Origin: Rossellomorea aquimaris
GTDB taxonomy: Bacteria; Bacillota; Bacilli; Bacillales; Bacillaceae_B
Direction: 5' to 3'
DNA length: 64,000 nucleotides
Assembly: GCF_008180865.1 (NCBI RefSeq)
Contig: NZ_VTEX01000001.1
Location: forward strand, 1,203,809-1,267,808
Shown here: piece after piece, positions 1-8,692 of the stretch
How positions within the stretch are numbered: the stretch's first letter is position 1
Layout of the letters: every line of letters begins with the position of its first letter
Made by a program: the position numbers and the translations under genes
The notes under the pieces: model-generated
Seen by the model: only the letters and a program-made list of their open reading frames with translations
Database searches by the model: none
Told to the model about the DNA's origin: nothing

Positions 1-1
1 C

Positions 2-76
2 ATCTCCAATCACCCCACAGATCAGGGCCGAATCCCTGAGAAAAAAGCAAAAGAGAAGAAAGACGTTGATGAGTAA
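2..76 (+). CDS. C-terminal tail of GerA-family spore germination protein (partial)
   Basis: The frame is open from the window edge to a TAA at 74-76 and encodes a lysine- and glutamate-rich tail ending in KKAKEKKDVDE. It sits immediately upstream of a GerAB-type permease and a GerAC-type lipoprotein, the standard A-B-C order of germinant-receptor operons. The A subunit is the large membrane protein of the receptor and usually ends in such a charged hydrophilic tail. Only about 24 residues are visible, so the identity rests on gene order. Confidence 0.6.
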   Translation: MSNHPTDQGRIPEKKAKEKKDVDE

Positions 77-88
77 AGGATGAAATGT

Positions 89-1201
89 ATGGATATTAAT
101 GTAAAGCCAAAGGAACGGTTAATGTTTAATGCCTTTTTGATAATGTTTATCTTACACACAGCCCAAACCGGAGTGGGGATTGCAGGGCTGCCCAGGATCA
201 TTTACATGGAGGCAAACAGGGACGCATGGATTTCAATCCTTTTGGCTGGAACTCTTGTATCTTTTGTTCTTTTTATCATGGTAAAAATGCTTGAAACATA
301 CGATAGTCCCGATCTGTACGGTATTCACTTGGACATTTATGGGAAATGGTTCAGCAAAGGATTTAACATCCTGTATATTGGATATTATCTCAGTGTCACT
401 TACGTGATCTTAATGAACTATATTGAGATGGTCCAGGCGTGGATATTCCCTAAAATGCCAACATGGCTCTTGATGGGCTTATTGATTTTTTTAATGGTTT
501 ATTGTGTATTGGGGGGAATCCGGGTAGTGGTCGGTATTGCTTTTTTAGGACTCATCCTCGCCTTCTGGTTAGTATTTATGATCTATACTCCAATTAAATA
601 TATGGACTTCAATCACCTACAACCAGTCTTAACATCTTCCCCGAAGGAGATTATGATGGGGATTTACAAATCAAGCTTTACTCTCATTGGCTTTGAATTA
701 ATATTATTTGTGTACCCTTACATAAAGGATAAGAAAAAAGCACTTAAATTTGGGCTGATCGGTGCAGGGTATTCATGTTTTCTCTTTACGGTTGTGACCG
801 TTGTCAGTATCGGTTTTTTCTCTGAAGATGCCCTTTTAAAGACCATCTGGCCAGTCCTGTCCATGTTTAAGATATTGAGGATTCCAAACTTGGAGCGATT
901 TGAATTTATTGCCGTTTCCTTCTGGATGCTGGTCATCCTCCCAAATATCTGTCTTTATTTCTGGGCAGCTTCAAGAGGAATGAAAAGAGTATTTAATGTA
1001 TCTCAAAAAAAATCCATTTACCTCTTCGCCATCCTGCTTTGGATATTATCCCTATGCGTGCAGGATCGTCTCACGATGAATACCATTACAGACAAGGTTG
1101 GGACGTCGAGTTTTATTCTTTCATTCATTTATCCCTGCTTCCTATTCATACTGGTTAAATTGAAATTCATCGCTAAGAAGGAAAAGGGTGTGAATGTATG
1201 A
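89..1201 (+). CDS. Spore germination permease, GerAB/GerKB family
   Basis: The product is about 370 residues and nearly all hydrophobic, with about ten predicted membrane segments. It has the family pattern of an N-terminal QTGVGIAGLPR stretch followed by DAWIS, typical of the amino-acid/polyamine transporter-like B subunit of germinant receptors in the inner spore membrane. The ATG at 89 is preferred over the ATG at 80, because AAAGGATG at 75-82 gives proper spacing only to the later one. The stop overlaps the start of the next gene by 4 bp (ATGA), so translation is probably coupled. The germinant cannot be predicted. Confidence 0.9.
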   Translation: MDINVKPKERLMFNAFLIMFILHTAQTGVGIAGLPRIIYMEANRDAWISILLAGTLVSFVLFIMVKMLETYDSPDLYGIHLDIYGKWFSKGFNILYIGYYLSVTYVILMNYIEMVQAWIFPKMPTWLLMGLLIFLMVYCVLGGIRVVVGIAFLGLILAFWLVFMIYTPIKYMDFNHLQPVLTSSPKEIMMGIYKSSFTLIGFELILFVYPYIKDKKKALKFGLIGAGYSCFLFTVVTVVSIGFFSEDALLKTIWPVLSMFKILRIPNLERFEFIAVSFWMLVILPNICLYFWAASRGMKRVFNVSQKKSIYLFAILLWILSLCVQDRLTMNTITDKVGTSSFILSFIYPCFLFILVKLKFIAKKEKGVNV

Positions 1202-2337
1202 TTAGAACCACCATGCTCCTTCTGCTTTGTTTCTCTTCATGTTTCTTAAGCAGCTGCGTGGAGACAAGGTATTTAGAAAAGCTGGGATTGATTACAGCGG
1301 TTGGATATGATCAGGCTGATGACGAGAAAATAACCGGCACAATGGTCCTCTATCAGTTTAACCCAGCCATGCAGGATGTTGAAAAGGTACTTATAAGTAA
1401 GTCAAAGACGAGTAAAGGGATTCGTCTGTCACAGAATTTAGAGACCGATCATAAACTTGTTTCCGGTCAGTTAAGGATTACTGTATACGGAAGGGAGCTT
1501 GCGGAAAAAGGGATTTCTCACTTGGTTGATACGTTGGAACGGGATTCTTCCATTGGGAATATGGTGTACTTAACAATAGCTGATACGACTGCCGAAGAAA
1601 TCCTCAATTATCAAATGACGGAAAGACCATCGAACATGGGGACATACTTATATAACTTGGTCAGGCAAAATGTTGAATCGGAAACGCTTGTTTCTCCAAC
1701 GCTACAGGAATTCATCACCGATTACGGCAGTGTCGGCAAAGACCCGATCCTGCCATTGCTAAAGGCATCAGACGGGAAGGTTGGTGTGGATGGGTTCGCA
1801 TTGTTTACAAGGGATAAATTCATTAAAGAGATTAAAAAAGACAAGATTTTTTTTATTCGATCTCTTATGGAAGATTACAATGCCGGCAGTGTCGAAGTGG
1901 AACTACCATTGGAAAAGTTCGAACCTTACTTAACAAGTCCTCATCTTCGACAAGAAAAAGATAAGGTTTATATTATGATTGATAGTATAAAATCATCTCA
2001 TAAGATAAAAACAGAGAAAAAAGCAACACCATCTTTTGAAGTGAAATTGAAGATCGAATCTCGTTTGCTTGAAATGTCTGAAGAAATGAAGTTGTCAGAT
2101 CCGAAAGCGTTAAGATTACTTGAAGATGAGATTGGGGATTATATCGAAAAGAACATTAAAGAAATGATCTTGATGCTTCAAGAGCAAGGCACGGACCCGA
2201 TTGGATTTGGAATGGAGTATAAAAGTATAAGGGGACACGAAGATTTATCGAGGGAAAAGTGGGATAAACTGTACAAGGATGCTTCTTTTCATGTGAAAGT
2301 AGAAAATAAAATCATTCGCACAGGAGTGATTGATTGA
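1198..2337 (+). CDS. Spore germination lipoprotein, GerAC/GerKC family
   Basis: 379 residues. The N-terminus is a lipoprotein signal with a lipobox ending FLSSC, so Cys20 is the predicted lipidated residue. The early motif VETRYLEKLGLITAVGYD and the C-terminal region match the Ger(x)C family, the C subunit of germinant receptors, which lies on the outer face of the inner spore membrane. It overlaps the B subunit by 4 bp and is the last gene of the operon, followed directly by a terminator. Of the two C subunits in this window, this one belongs to the receptor whose A gene is cut by the window edge. Confidence 0.92.
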   Translation: MIRTTMLLLLCFSSCFLSSCVETRYLEKLGLITAVGYDQADDEKITGTMVLYQFNPAMQDVEKVLISKSKTSKGIRLSQNLETDHKLVSGQLRITVYGRELAEKGISHLVDTLERDSSIGNMVYLTIADTTAEEILNYQMTERPSNMGTYLYNLVRQNVESETLVSPTLQEFITDYGSVGKDPILPLLKASDGKVGVDGFALFTRDKFIKEIKKDKIFFIRSLMEDYNAGSVEVELPLEKFEPYLTSPHLRQEKDKVYIMIDSIKSSHKIKTEKKATPSFEVKLKIESRLLEMSEEMKLSDPKALRLLEDEIGDYIEKNIKEMILMLQEQGTDPIGFGMEYKSIRGHEDLSREKWDKLYKDASFHVKVENKIIRTGVID

Positions 2338-2347
2338 TTAAACCTAA

Positions 2348-2379
2348 GGGTCCATCCAATAAAGGTGGACCCATTTTTA
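2348..2379 (+). terminator. Rho-independent terminator after the first ger operon
   Basis: GGGTCCA (2348-2354) pairs with TGGACCC (2366-2372) and is followed by ATTTTTATTATT. It ends the ger operon and also lies just past the stop of the convergent DUF1033 gene. Confidence 0.8.
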
Positions 2380-2727
2380 TTATTGTTGAATTCGATCTGT
2401 GATTTCATTGATGACGGACTCATCCTTTATTTCCATCGGTCCGTCATTTTCAAAAATGATCAATCCGTAATAGACCTGCAGATCATCGTCACACGCTTCG
2501 CAAAAAAACGCTTCACCTGCGTCCCAAAACGCAATAGAGTGCAACTTTTTACTTTTTGACTTACGATGGCTTTGACTCAGTCGTCTCATTTCTTCAAGAA
2601 ACCTTCCGATTGCTTCATCCCTGTCATTAAACGTCCACTCTTGAACAATATCTTTTTCCCAGCCTTCAAAAAACCACCAAGGCTCTGCATCACTTTTTGT
2701 GGTCATGACTCTCCAAGTATTATTCAA
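2380..2727 (-). CDS. DUF1033 family protein
   Basis: 115 residues of a soluble protein. The N-terminal run TWRVMTTKSDAEPWWFFEGW followed by E..IV.EW is what I recall as the signature of DUF1033, a small Firmicutes family of unknown function. A TTG start is chosen because GGAGGGTGAAGCA lies directly before it and because the WRV residues ahead of the first internal ATG belong to the family. The gene stands alone, convergent with the ger operon. It holds two cysteines in the pair CEAC, but no other metal-binding pattern is evident. Confidence 0.75.
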   Translation of the reverse strand: MNNTWRVMTTKSDAEPWWFFEGWEKDIVQEWTFNDRDEAIGRFLEEMRRLSQSHRKSKSKKLHSIAFWDAGEAFFCEACDDDLQVYYGLIIFENDGPMEIKDESVINEITDRIQQ

Positions 2728-2897
2728 TGCTTCACCCTCCTTTTTTCCATGTCCAAATTGTACAAAAAAAACGAACGAAAGAAAAATATTTAAATTATAC
2801 TACTCTAAATTATTGACAAGTTCCCTCCTGTACAAGCATAGGTTTAATAAAAAAGACCTATTAGGATCAAATCTAAAATAAAAGGGAGGAAAAACAT

Positions 2898-3353
2898 TTG
2901 AATTTTATTGTATTAAAGAAAGGCTCCATCATCGCATTATTAGTTACCATTATGATCATTACTGTCGGCACGATTTGGGCATTATCTTCTAAAAACTCCT
3001 ATCCTACCGTTTCATTATCAGATAAAAAGGGTGAGAAACAAGTCATTCAGCTTGTCACAGGGGAATTCAAATCAGAAACACCATCGGGAAAAGAAATAGA
3101 AGCTTATCGATGGGATCCGGGTACGATTGTAGTTGAAAAAGATCATCCAGTGGAATTGCGCATTTATGGCGTTAACGGAATGGAACATCCGTTCTATATC
3201 GAGGGGACCGATATTAAAGGTACAGTGAAAAAAGGGGAAGAAACCGTTGTAAATGTGTCGTTTTCAAAAGAGGGGACGTATAGACTGATATGCGAAACAC
3301 ATGAGACCATTGATCGTAACGGTCCAATGATTGCGTATATAGTAGTTGATTGA
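2898..3353 (+). CDS. Membrane-anchored cupredoxin-domain protein
   Basis: 151 residues: a single N-terminal membrane segment (about residues 8-29) acting as an uncleaved anchor or signal, then a roughly 100-residue domain outside the membrane. Candidate type-1 copper ligands are all present in order: His97 (in EHPF), Cys132, His135 and Met144 (in CETHETIDRNGPM), the layout of a cupredoxin resembling cytochrome oxidase subunit II. A role in electron transfer or copper handling is inferred. The start is TTG with GGGAGG at 2884-2889. A TTGACA box at 2813-2818 may belong to its promoter. No heme or oxidase gene is adjacent. Confidence 0.75.
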   Translation: MNFIVLKKGSIIALLVTIMIITVGTIWALSSKNSYPTVSLSDKKGEKQVIQLVTGEFKSETPSGKEIEAYRWDPGTIVVEKDHPVELRIYGVNGMEHPFYIEGTDIKGTVKKGEETVVNVSFSKEGTYRLICETHETIDRNGPMIAYIVVD

Positions 3354-3418
3354 TGCATGAATTGTGGGTACTCTAATATGGAAGTTAGCCACTTGGAGAT
3401 CTTGGGCATGGCATCCTA

Positions 3419-3778
3419 TTACAATGCCATGCCCATTGCATACCCTGCCGCTCCAAATACGATCCCAATGAGATAACTTGCGAAAAAATAAAACAGGCCC
3501 ATTTTTATATTTTCCTGGAGAAGTCTCAATACCTCCCAGTTTAAGGTTGAAAAGGTAGTAAATGCTCCACACACTCCGATCCCGAAAAAAAACATAACAT
3601 TCTCCTCGGCACCCCTTCCAACCAGAATTCCCAATAGTAAAGAGCCAAACCCATTAATCAACAGAGTCGCTTTCGGAAACCGCGAACTACTGAATCGCTT
3701 AACCACGTTCGCGACTATAAACCGTCCGATTGCCCCAACACTCCCCCCTAATGCGATCAACAATATGCTAACTCCCAT
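3419..3778 (-). CDS. crcB: Fluoride ion channel subunit CrcB/Fluc
   Basis: 119 residues from the ATG at 3778; a TTG at 3784 is the alternative. There are four membrane segments, with the family's GGSVGAIGRF near the N-terminus and GVCGAFTTFST in the middle, the phenylalanine-box and sodium-site region of Fluc channels. Fluc proteins form dual-topology dimers that let fluoride out of the cell. It lies downstream of and overlaps a second crcB gene, so the two probably assemble as a heterodimer, as in B. subtilis. Confidence 0.92.
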   Translation of the reverse strand: MGVSILLIALGGSVGAIGRFIVANVVKRFSSSRFPKATLLINGFGSLLLGILVGRGAEENVMFFFGIGVCGAFTTFSTLNWEVLRLLQENIKMGLFYFFASYLIGIVFGAAGYAMGMAL

Positions 3779-4145
3779 GACCAATCATCCTCCCTTTCCT
3801 TCCAGAGACAAAGCCCAACCATGCAAAAAGCATCCCTCCAAAAGAAGTAATGGACATATACAAGAAAAGCATGCCCCATTGCTTCTGCAATAAAAAGGTG
3901 ACCAACTCGATACTAACTGTCGAAAAAGTTGTAAATGAGCCCAGGAACCCTGTTGCAATAAGTAAATACGATTTTTCATATTTAGAAGACCATCGACTAT
4001 AGAAATAAGCTAATAGAAAGCTTCCCAGGAGATTCGCCGTTAATGTCGCGAACGGTAACCCGTTTTGAATGGTCCAGAGATAACTAATTCCCCACCTGCA
4101 AAAACTTCCCAACGCTCCACCGATCCCGACTAATAAATATTTCAT
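3768..4145 (-). CDS. crcB: Fluoride ion channel subunit CrcB/Fluc (partner)
   Basis: 125 residues from the ATG at 4145, chosen over earlier in-frame starts because AGGGATG precedes it by about ten bases and the family begins MKYLLVGIGGALGSFCRWG. It contains GFLGSFTTFSTVS, the conserved Fluc core. It is the first gene of the two-gene unit and overlaps its partner. I looked for a fluoride riboswitch in the leader (4146-4290) and did not recognise its conserved blocks, so control by fluoride is not shown. Confidence 0.92.
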   Translation of the reverse strand: MKYLLVGIGGALGSFCRWGISYLWTIQNGLPFATLTANLLGSFLLAYFYSRWSSKYEKSYLLIATGFLGSFTTFSTVSIELVTFLLQKQWGMLFLYMSITSFGGMLFAWLGFVSGRKGRMIGHGS

Positions 4146-4314
4146 TTTGTAAAACATCCCTGTTTTATAAGATTTTTTTGTGTGAAACCTTTTGCTCACA
4201 ATTTCGTATGTACAATTACTATAGTTTCTTATGCCATTTAGGAGTATACTTTAATGGAATAGAGTTAATGCTTTAACAATTATTTTGATCAGTAAATTGA
4301 AGGAGTCTTCTCCA

Positions 4315-4596
4315 TTGACATTTATCATTATACAAGACTTATTGGATTTTTACTTAAGTCCATTACATTTTAGTATCGTATTACTATTTTTCATCGCTTG
4401 GATTTGGAATCACTTACCTGGCACATTTCATCTTTACGTACGACCCTATGATAAGAAAGTTGAAGGACCAAATATCATCGCAAAGTGCGTTGCAGCTAAT
4501 GAAATGATTCCTATCGGGATCCGGTTCATTACTTGCATGAAATTCCAATTTTATCACACCGATAATGACGAAGAATCCTCTTCTGTTTGCTTTTAA
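4315..4596 (+). CDS. mifM: MifM-like membrane leader peptide upstream of yidC2
   Basis: 93 residues from a TTG at 4315, chosen because GAAGGAG at 4299-4305 is correctly spaced. Residues 1-20 precede one strong membrane segment (about 20-36); the rest is cytosolic. The C-terminus reads RFITCMKFQFYH then TDNDEESSS. B. subtilis MifM is, from memory, a 95-residue one-pass membrane protein whose C-terminus (an RITTWI-type segment, then NDEED) stalls the ribosome when membrane insertion fails and so switches on the downstream yidC2. Here length, topology, the Arg-to-NDEE layout, the position directly before yidC2 and the RBS-masking hairpin all agree. Function is inferred; overall sequence identity looks low. 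Confidence 0.72.
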   Translation: MTFIIIQDLLDFYLSPLHFSIVLLFFIAWIWNHLPGTFHLYVRPYDKKVEGPNIIAKCVAANEMIPIGIRFITCMKFQFYHTDNDEESSSVCF

Positions 4597-4622
4597 CCAG
4601 CAAGCATTTATACAGAGGAGGA
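4576..4622 (+). promoter_or_regulatory. Hairpin masking the yidC2 ribosome binding site
   Basis: TCCTCTTCTG (4576-4585), the last codons of the leader, pairs over ten positions (one G-U) with CAGAGGAGGA (4613-4622), which contains the only ribosome binding site for the TTG start at 4630. The left arm begins exactly one codon after the NDEE stretch, so a ribosome paused there would cover it and free the site. This is the known MifM switch geometry. The loop holds the leader stop codon. Confidence 0.72.
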
Positions 4623-4629
4623 ATTATCA

Positions 4630-5391
4630 TTGAGGAAATTTTCATTCATCATGCTACTGGCACTATTCACTCTATCAGGGTGTCAAAGTGCAACCACTGA
4701 AGGAGCGTTCTTTCACGACTATCTTGTTAACCCGTTTTCGTTTCTCATCCATGAAATAGGTACCTTCCTGGATGGAAACTTTGGTCTTGCGATCATTGTC
4801 ATTACCCTTCTTATTCGTCTCATTCTTTTTCCTTTTATGCTTAAAACGTATAAGAATCAACAGGAGATGAAAGGGAAAATGGCTTTAATCAAGCCGGAGA
4901 TGACCCACATTCAAAAGAAGATAAAAGAAGCGAAAGATAAAGATGTACAAAAGAAACTGCAGCAAGAAATGATGATGCTTTACCAAAAACACGGAGTGAA
5001 TCCTCTTAATATGGGATGTTTACCTTTGTTAATTCAAACACCAATATTGATAGGGTTATATTATGCGATTCGGTCATCGTCTGAAATCGCAAGCCACTCC
5101 TTTCTATGGTTTAATTTGGGACAGCCGGACTATATAATGGCCATTATCGCTGGATTGGTTTATTTAGCCCAAGCCCGGGTATCTTTAATGAATATTCCTG
5201 AAGAACAGCAGGCCCAAATGAAAATAATGAGCTATCTTTCGCCCATTATGATCTTTATTTTTTCATTTAATGCGCCTGCTGCCTTGCCCCTGTATTGGAC
5301 AGTAGGAGGGGCATTTCTCATCTTACAAACGATGATTGGTAAGACTCTTTATCATCAACAACCTTCTTTAGAAAAACAAGAAAGTCATTAA
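4630..5391 (+). CDS. yidC: Membrane protein insertase YidC/Oxa1 family, inducible paralogue
   Basis: 253 residues from a TTG start. A lipoprotein signal ends LSGC (Cys18), followed by the five-segment YidC fold: the amphipathic loop after LLIRLILFPFMLKTYKNQ carries the hydrophilic-groove arginine, and NPLNMGCLPLLIQTPILIGLYY marks the core. It inserts membrane proteins with or without SecYEG. Gram-positive bacteria commonly have two copies; in B. subtilis this type (YqjG/YidC2) is the inducible one. The MifM-like leader directly upstream suggests the same role here. A terminator follows. Confidence 0.93.
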   Translation: MRKFSFIMLLALFTLSGCQSATTEGAFFHDYLVNPFSFLIHEIGTFLDGNFGLAIIVITLLIRLILFPFMLKTYKNQQEMKGKMALIKPEMTHIQKKIKEAKDKDVQKKLQQEMMMLYQKHGVNPLNMGCLPLLIQTPILIGLYYAIRSSSEIASHSFLWFNLGQPDYIMAIIAGLVYLAQARVSLMNIPEEQQAQMKIMSYLSPIMIFIFSFNAPAALPLYWTVGGAFLILQTMIGKTLYHQQPSLEKQESH

Positions 5392-5421
5392 AAAAAGGGA
5401 GCTCGCAAGCTCCCTTTTTTT
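5391..5421 (+). terminator. Terminator of yidC2
   Basis: AAAAAGGGAGCT pairs with AGCTCCCTTTTT (5408-5419) around a CGCA loop, followed by a short T/A tail. It is symmetric enough to serve the convergent carboxypeptidase gene as well. Confidence 0.85.
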
Positions 5422-5443
5422 AATCTAAATATTATTTTCAGGA

Positions 5444-6622
5444 TTATTTTTTGACAGATCCTATTCGAAAAATGGAAATTCCCATAATGAAAAGCAGGAT
5501 CATGTAAATAAAAAACGGATAGAATAGGATTTGTTGTCTTAATTCATCTCCGAAAAATAATTCTGTGCTTTCACTCGAAGCAACTGCGTTTTTATGTTTT
5601 ACGGGAGATTTCATCACAGGACTGAGATTTGTTGTAGCCATTTCTTCATGATCTTCGTTATATAGTGTTAATACTCCCTTTCGATCCAGGCTCTCGGTGA
5701 ACTTTCCATTCATAGGCTGGGTATATTGGAAATCCTGATTAAGCTCAAAAGAAGTATCCTCATATTGAAAGACCGTACCTTTTGGAATATGGCTTCTGGT
5801 GAAACTGTTCAAGCCATAATCAAGTAGTTTTCTGGTATCTGAGTAAATGGCTCTCTTCGACTGAGCCTTCATTGTAACAATGACCAGAGAAAGGTTTTTA
5901 TTTTCAGCAGAAGTCACAAGCGTATGTCTGGATTCATCTATGAACCCATTCTTCCCTCCGGTCACTTCCGGATAAGGAAGTTCTCCTTTCACCATTTTAT
6001 GATGATTATAAAGAGTAGTCTTCCATCCCTCAGTCGACCAATCAATGGATTTCAAACTAAATAGCTCTTGAAATTGTTTGTTTTTTAAAGCATAGCTAGT
6101 AATCACTGCCATATCATAAGCCGTTGTATAGTGATTCTTACCGAAGAGTCCATGAGGGTTTTCAAAATTTGTTTTCTCTACGCCAATTTCGTTTTTTAAA
6201 AAGATGTTTAATTTTTCAACAAATTGCTGAACGGATCCCTCAGTGTGTTCAGCAATGGCAACCGCTGCATCATTACCGGAGTTGACCATCAGCCCCTGGA
6301 GCAACTGCTCCAAAGAAACACTTTCCCCTTCTTCTAAGTAAACGGTTGAGCCTTCTGTATTACTTGCTTTCTCACTTATTACCACCTTATCATCAAGGTT
6401 TGCATGCTCGATTGCATAAATAGCTGTAGCAATTTTGGTAATGCTTGCAGGATTCATTCGTTTTGTCGAATTTTTCGAGTACAATATACTCTTTGTTTTA
6501 GAATCTATTATGATAGCAGAATCACTAATGATGTTTTTAGGTTTTTTTACATTATTTTCTTGAGCTGATACGATAGAGGAAGAAAAGAAAAATAAGATCA
6601 GCACAACGAACCATTTTTTCAT
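5444..6622 (-). CDS. Serine-type D-Ala-D-Ala carboxypeptidase (DacF-like, PBP5 family)
   Basis: 392 residues from the ATG at 6622, where a secretion signal begins (MKKWFVVLILFFFSSSIVSA); an in-frame start 15 codons earlier would bury it. The penicillin-binding motifs are SITK (Ser60, Lys63) and SGN (115-117). The third motif is KNG (224-226) rather than the usual KTG. A C-terminal membrane segment (about 365-385) replaces the usual amphipathic anchor. The enzyme trims the terminal D-alanine from peptidoglycan stem peptides outside the membrane. It is monocistronic and transcribed away from xpaC. Confidence 0.87.
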   Translation of the reverse strand: MKKWFVVLILFFFSSSIVSAQENNVKKPKNIISDSAIIIDSKTKSILYSKNSTKRMNPASITKIATAIYAIEHANLDDKVVISEKASNTEGSTVYLEEGESVSLEQLLQGLMVNSGNDAAVAIAEHTEGSVQQFVEKLNIFLKNEIGVEKTNFENPHGLFGKNHYTTAYDMAVITSYALKNKQFQELFSLKSIDWSTEGWKTTLYNHHKMVKGELPYPEVTGGKNGFIDESRHTLVTSAENKNLSLVIVTMKAQSKRAIYSDTRKLLDYGLNSFTRSHIPKGTVFQYEDTSFELNQDFQYTQPMNGKFTESLDRKGVLTLYNEDHEEMATTNLSPVMKSPVKHKNAVASSESTELFFGDELRQQILFYPFFIYMILLFIMGISIFRIGSVKK

Positions 6623-6876
6623 ATATCCACACACCTGTCTTGTCAATGTACTAACCCATTCTATCAAAAATGTTATATATATAATCAGGAATCTGAGAAA
6701 TGTTAAGAAATTGAAAGAATGGTGTCAAATCCTGACATCGATTTCAGTTTGTATAATAAAAGGTATCTATATTTCCATTTCACCTTCATATACAATAAAA
6801 TAAGAGTATGAATATGAAACCTTTTTGCTCATTAAATCGTATTTAACGTAAGCATCTTTATTAAGGGGTAGATGAA

Positions 6877-7506
6877 ATGAATACATTTCTTCAATTTTCA
6901 GTAAGAACAGTCATCTCATTCAGTATAGGGACCAGTAGTTTTATCGCCTACTTACTCCTATTTGACTTAGGGTTTCCTCTTACATTCTTGTCAAGTCTCG
7001 GTACAGGTATTCTCTTTTTCTTCGTCGTAAAGGGATTCCAAAAGAGATGGTGGCTGAAAAAAAATGGACTTTCCTCACAGGAATTTCGATATATTAACAA
7101 GAATTTAAAAGAAGCGAAAGAAAAAGTAAAACGCCTTCAAAAACAACAATTAAGGGTAAGGTCACTTGGGGCATTTAAGCAAATCCTCGAGTTGAACAGA
7201 TTGAGCAGAAGAATTTATCAACTTGTAAAAAAAGAGCCAAAAAGATTCTTTTCTGCAGAATCATTTTTCTTCTACCATCTGGATTCAGTTGTTGAAATCA
7301 CAGAAAAATATACGTTTCTTGCTGCACAATCCGGGAAAAACAAAGAAGCATTCTTATCACTTCAACAAACCCGGACTACACTTGATGATCTGACAGGGTC
7401 ATTGGAGAAAGACTTGCAAAACGTACTGGCTAATGATATGGATACACTACAGTTTGAACTAAACTTTGCCAATCAACATTTATCTCATAAAAAAGACTTA
7501 AAATAG
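6877..7506 (+). CDS. xpaC: XpaC-like protein
   Basis: 209 residues with two N-terminal membrane segments (about 7-28 and 34-52), then a basic coiled-coil region rich in KxxKRLQKQQ. This matches XpaC, first described as involved in hydrolysis of 5-bromo-4-chloroindolyl phosphate; its real role is unknown. The gene lies 17 bp before a TelA-family gene, the same pairing as xpaC-yaaN in B. subtilis, which supports a joint envelope-related function. Confidence 0.85.
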   Translation: MNTFLQFSVRTVISFSIGTSSFIAYLLLFDLGFPLTFLSSLGTGILFFFVVKGFQKRWWLKKNGLSSQEFRYINKNLKEAKEKVKRLQKQQLRVRSLGAFKQILELNRLSRRIYQLVKKEPKRFFSAESFFFYHLDSVVEITEKYTFLAAQSGKNKEAFLSLQQTRTTLDDLTGSLEKDLQNVLANDMDTLQFELNFANQHLSHKKDLK

Positions 7507-7523
7507 ATATCGGAGGTTTTACG

Positions 7524-8663
7524 ATGGAGCAACGAAATGAACAATCTGAACTGGACCTGCTGCTTTCCAACCCGTTTGGAGATGAAATGCCTGCTGTAAG
7601 TGAGCAGACAAAATCTCCTTTGCTACTCGACCGCTTACCAAAAGAACAGCAGGAAAAGGCAAAACAATTGGCGGCGCAGATTGACTATAAAGACTATGAA
7701 GCGATATTAAAATATGGAACTGCCGCTCAGACCCAGCTATCTACTTTCTCCCACTCCATGCTCGATCATGTACAAAAACGGGACATCGGCCCAATTGGCG
7801 ATGTGTTAGGAGATTTAATGAAAAAGCTCGAGCAAATGAATCCGGATGAGCTAAACACCAAGCAAAAAGGTGTCTTCAAAAAGCTATTCCGTAAAGTCTC
7901 TTCCTCCCTGCAGGAGGTCCTTTCCAAATACCAAAAGATCGGCTCACAGATCGATCGCATTTCAGTCAGGCTCGAACATTCAAAAAAGACCCTGCTTGAT
8001 GATAATCGATTATTGGAAACTTTATATGAAAAAAATAAAGACTATTTTCAAGCTCTGAATATGTACATTGCAGCAGCTGAAATTAAACGTGAAGAGATTC
8101 AACATACACTGCTTCCTTCATTACGCAAGAAGGCGGAAGAAACGGATGACGAGTTAATTTATCAGGAAGTCAATGATACGATGCAGTTTCTAGATCGATT
8201 GGATAAACGTATTCATGATTTAAAGCTAAGTAGACAAATGACCATTCAGTCTGCCCCTCAAATACGCCTGATACAAAATACGAACCAGGCACTGGCAGAA
8301 AAAATACAGGCATCGGTGCTCACAGCCATTCCTCTTTGGAAGAATCAAATTGCCATAGCACTGACTCTTCTGAATCAGCAAAAGGCTGTAGCCGCTCAGA
8401 AACAGGTTTCACGCACCACCAATGAGCTCCTTCTGAAAAATTCAGAAATGCTTAAAACAAATAGTATTGAAACCGCACAAGAAAATGAACGTGGAATCAT
8501 TGATATTGAAACTTTGAAAAAAACACAAGAAAACCTTATTTCCACCATTGAGGAAACCTTGGCCATTCAAGCAGAAGGACGACAGAAACGTCAGCAGGCA
8601 GAACAGGAAATGGTCACCATGGAAAACGACTTAAAACAAAAACTCATTGAAATCAGAAAGTAA
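7524..8663 (+). CDS. yaaN: TelA/YaaN family toxic-anion resistance protein
   Basis: 379 residues, hydrophilic and almost fully helical, with long coiled-coil stretches, as in the TelA family linked to tellurite and antimicrobial resistance. The signature region with [20 protein letters not shown] and [20 protein letters not shown] is clear. Start ATG with GGAGG at 7511-7515. It is the second gene of the xpaC operon and is followed by a terminator shared with the antiporter gene. The molecular activity of the family is not established. Confidence 0.92.
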   Translation: MEQRNEQSELDLLLSNPFGDEMPAVSEQTKSPLLLDRLPKEQQEKAKQLAAQIDYKDYEAILKYGTAAQTQLSTFSHSMLDHVQKRDIGPIGDVLGDLMKKLEQMNPDELNTKQKGVFKKLFRKVSSSLQEVLSKYQKIGSQIDRISVRLEHSKKTLLDDNRLLETLYEKNKDYFQALNMYIAAAEIKREEIQHTLLPSLRKKAEETDDELIYQEVNDTMQFLDRLDKRIHDLKLSRQMTIQSAPQIRLIQNTNQALAEKIQASVLTAIPLWKNQIAIALTLLNQQKAVAAQKQVSRTTNELLLKNSEMLKTNSIETAQENERGIIDIETLKKTQENLISTIEETLAIQAEGRQKRQQAEQEMVTMENDLKQKLIEIRK

Positions 8664-8692
8664 AAGAGGAGCCGATATGGCCCCTCTTTTAC
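8660..8692. terminator. Bidirectional terminator between yaaN and the Na+/H+ antiporter
   Basis: GTAAAAGAGG.GCC (8660-8673) pairs with GGCCCCTCTTTTAC (8679-8692). Both strands end in a T-rich run, fitting two convergent genes. Confidence 0.8.

Noticed and set aside
4146..4290. Possible fluoride riboswitch upstream of crcB
   Set aside because: The conserved GGNGAUGG and pseudoknot blocks could not be found by eye on the reverse strand.
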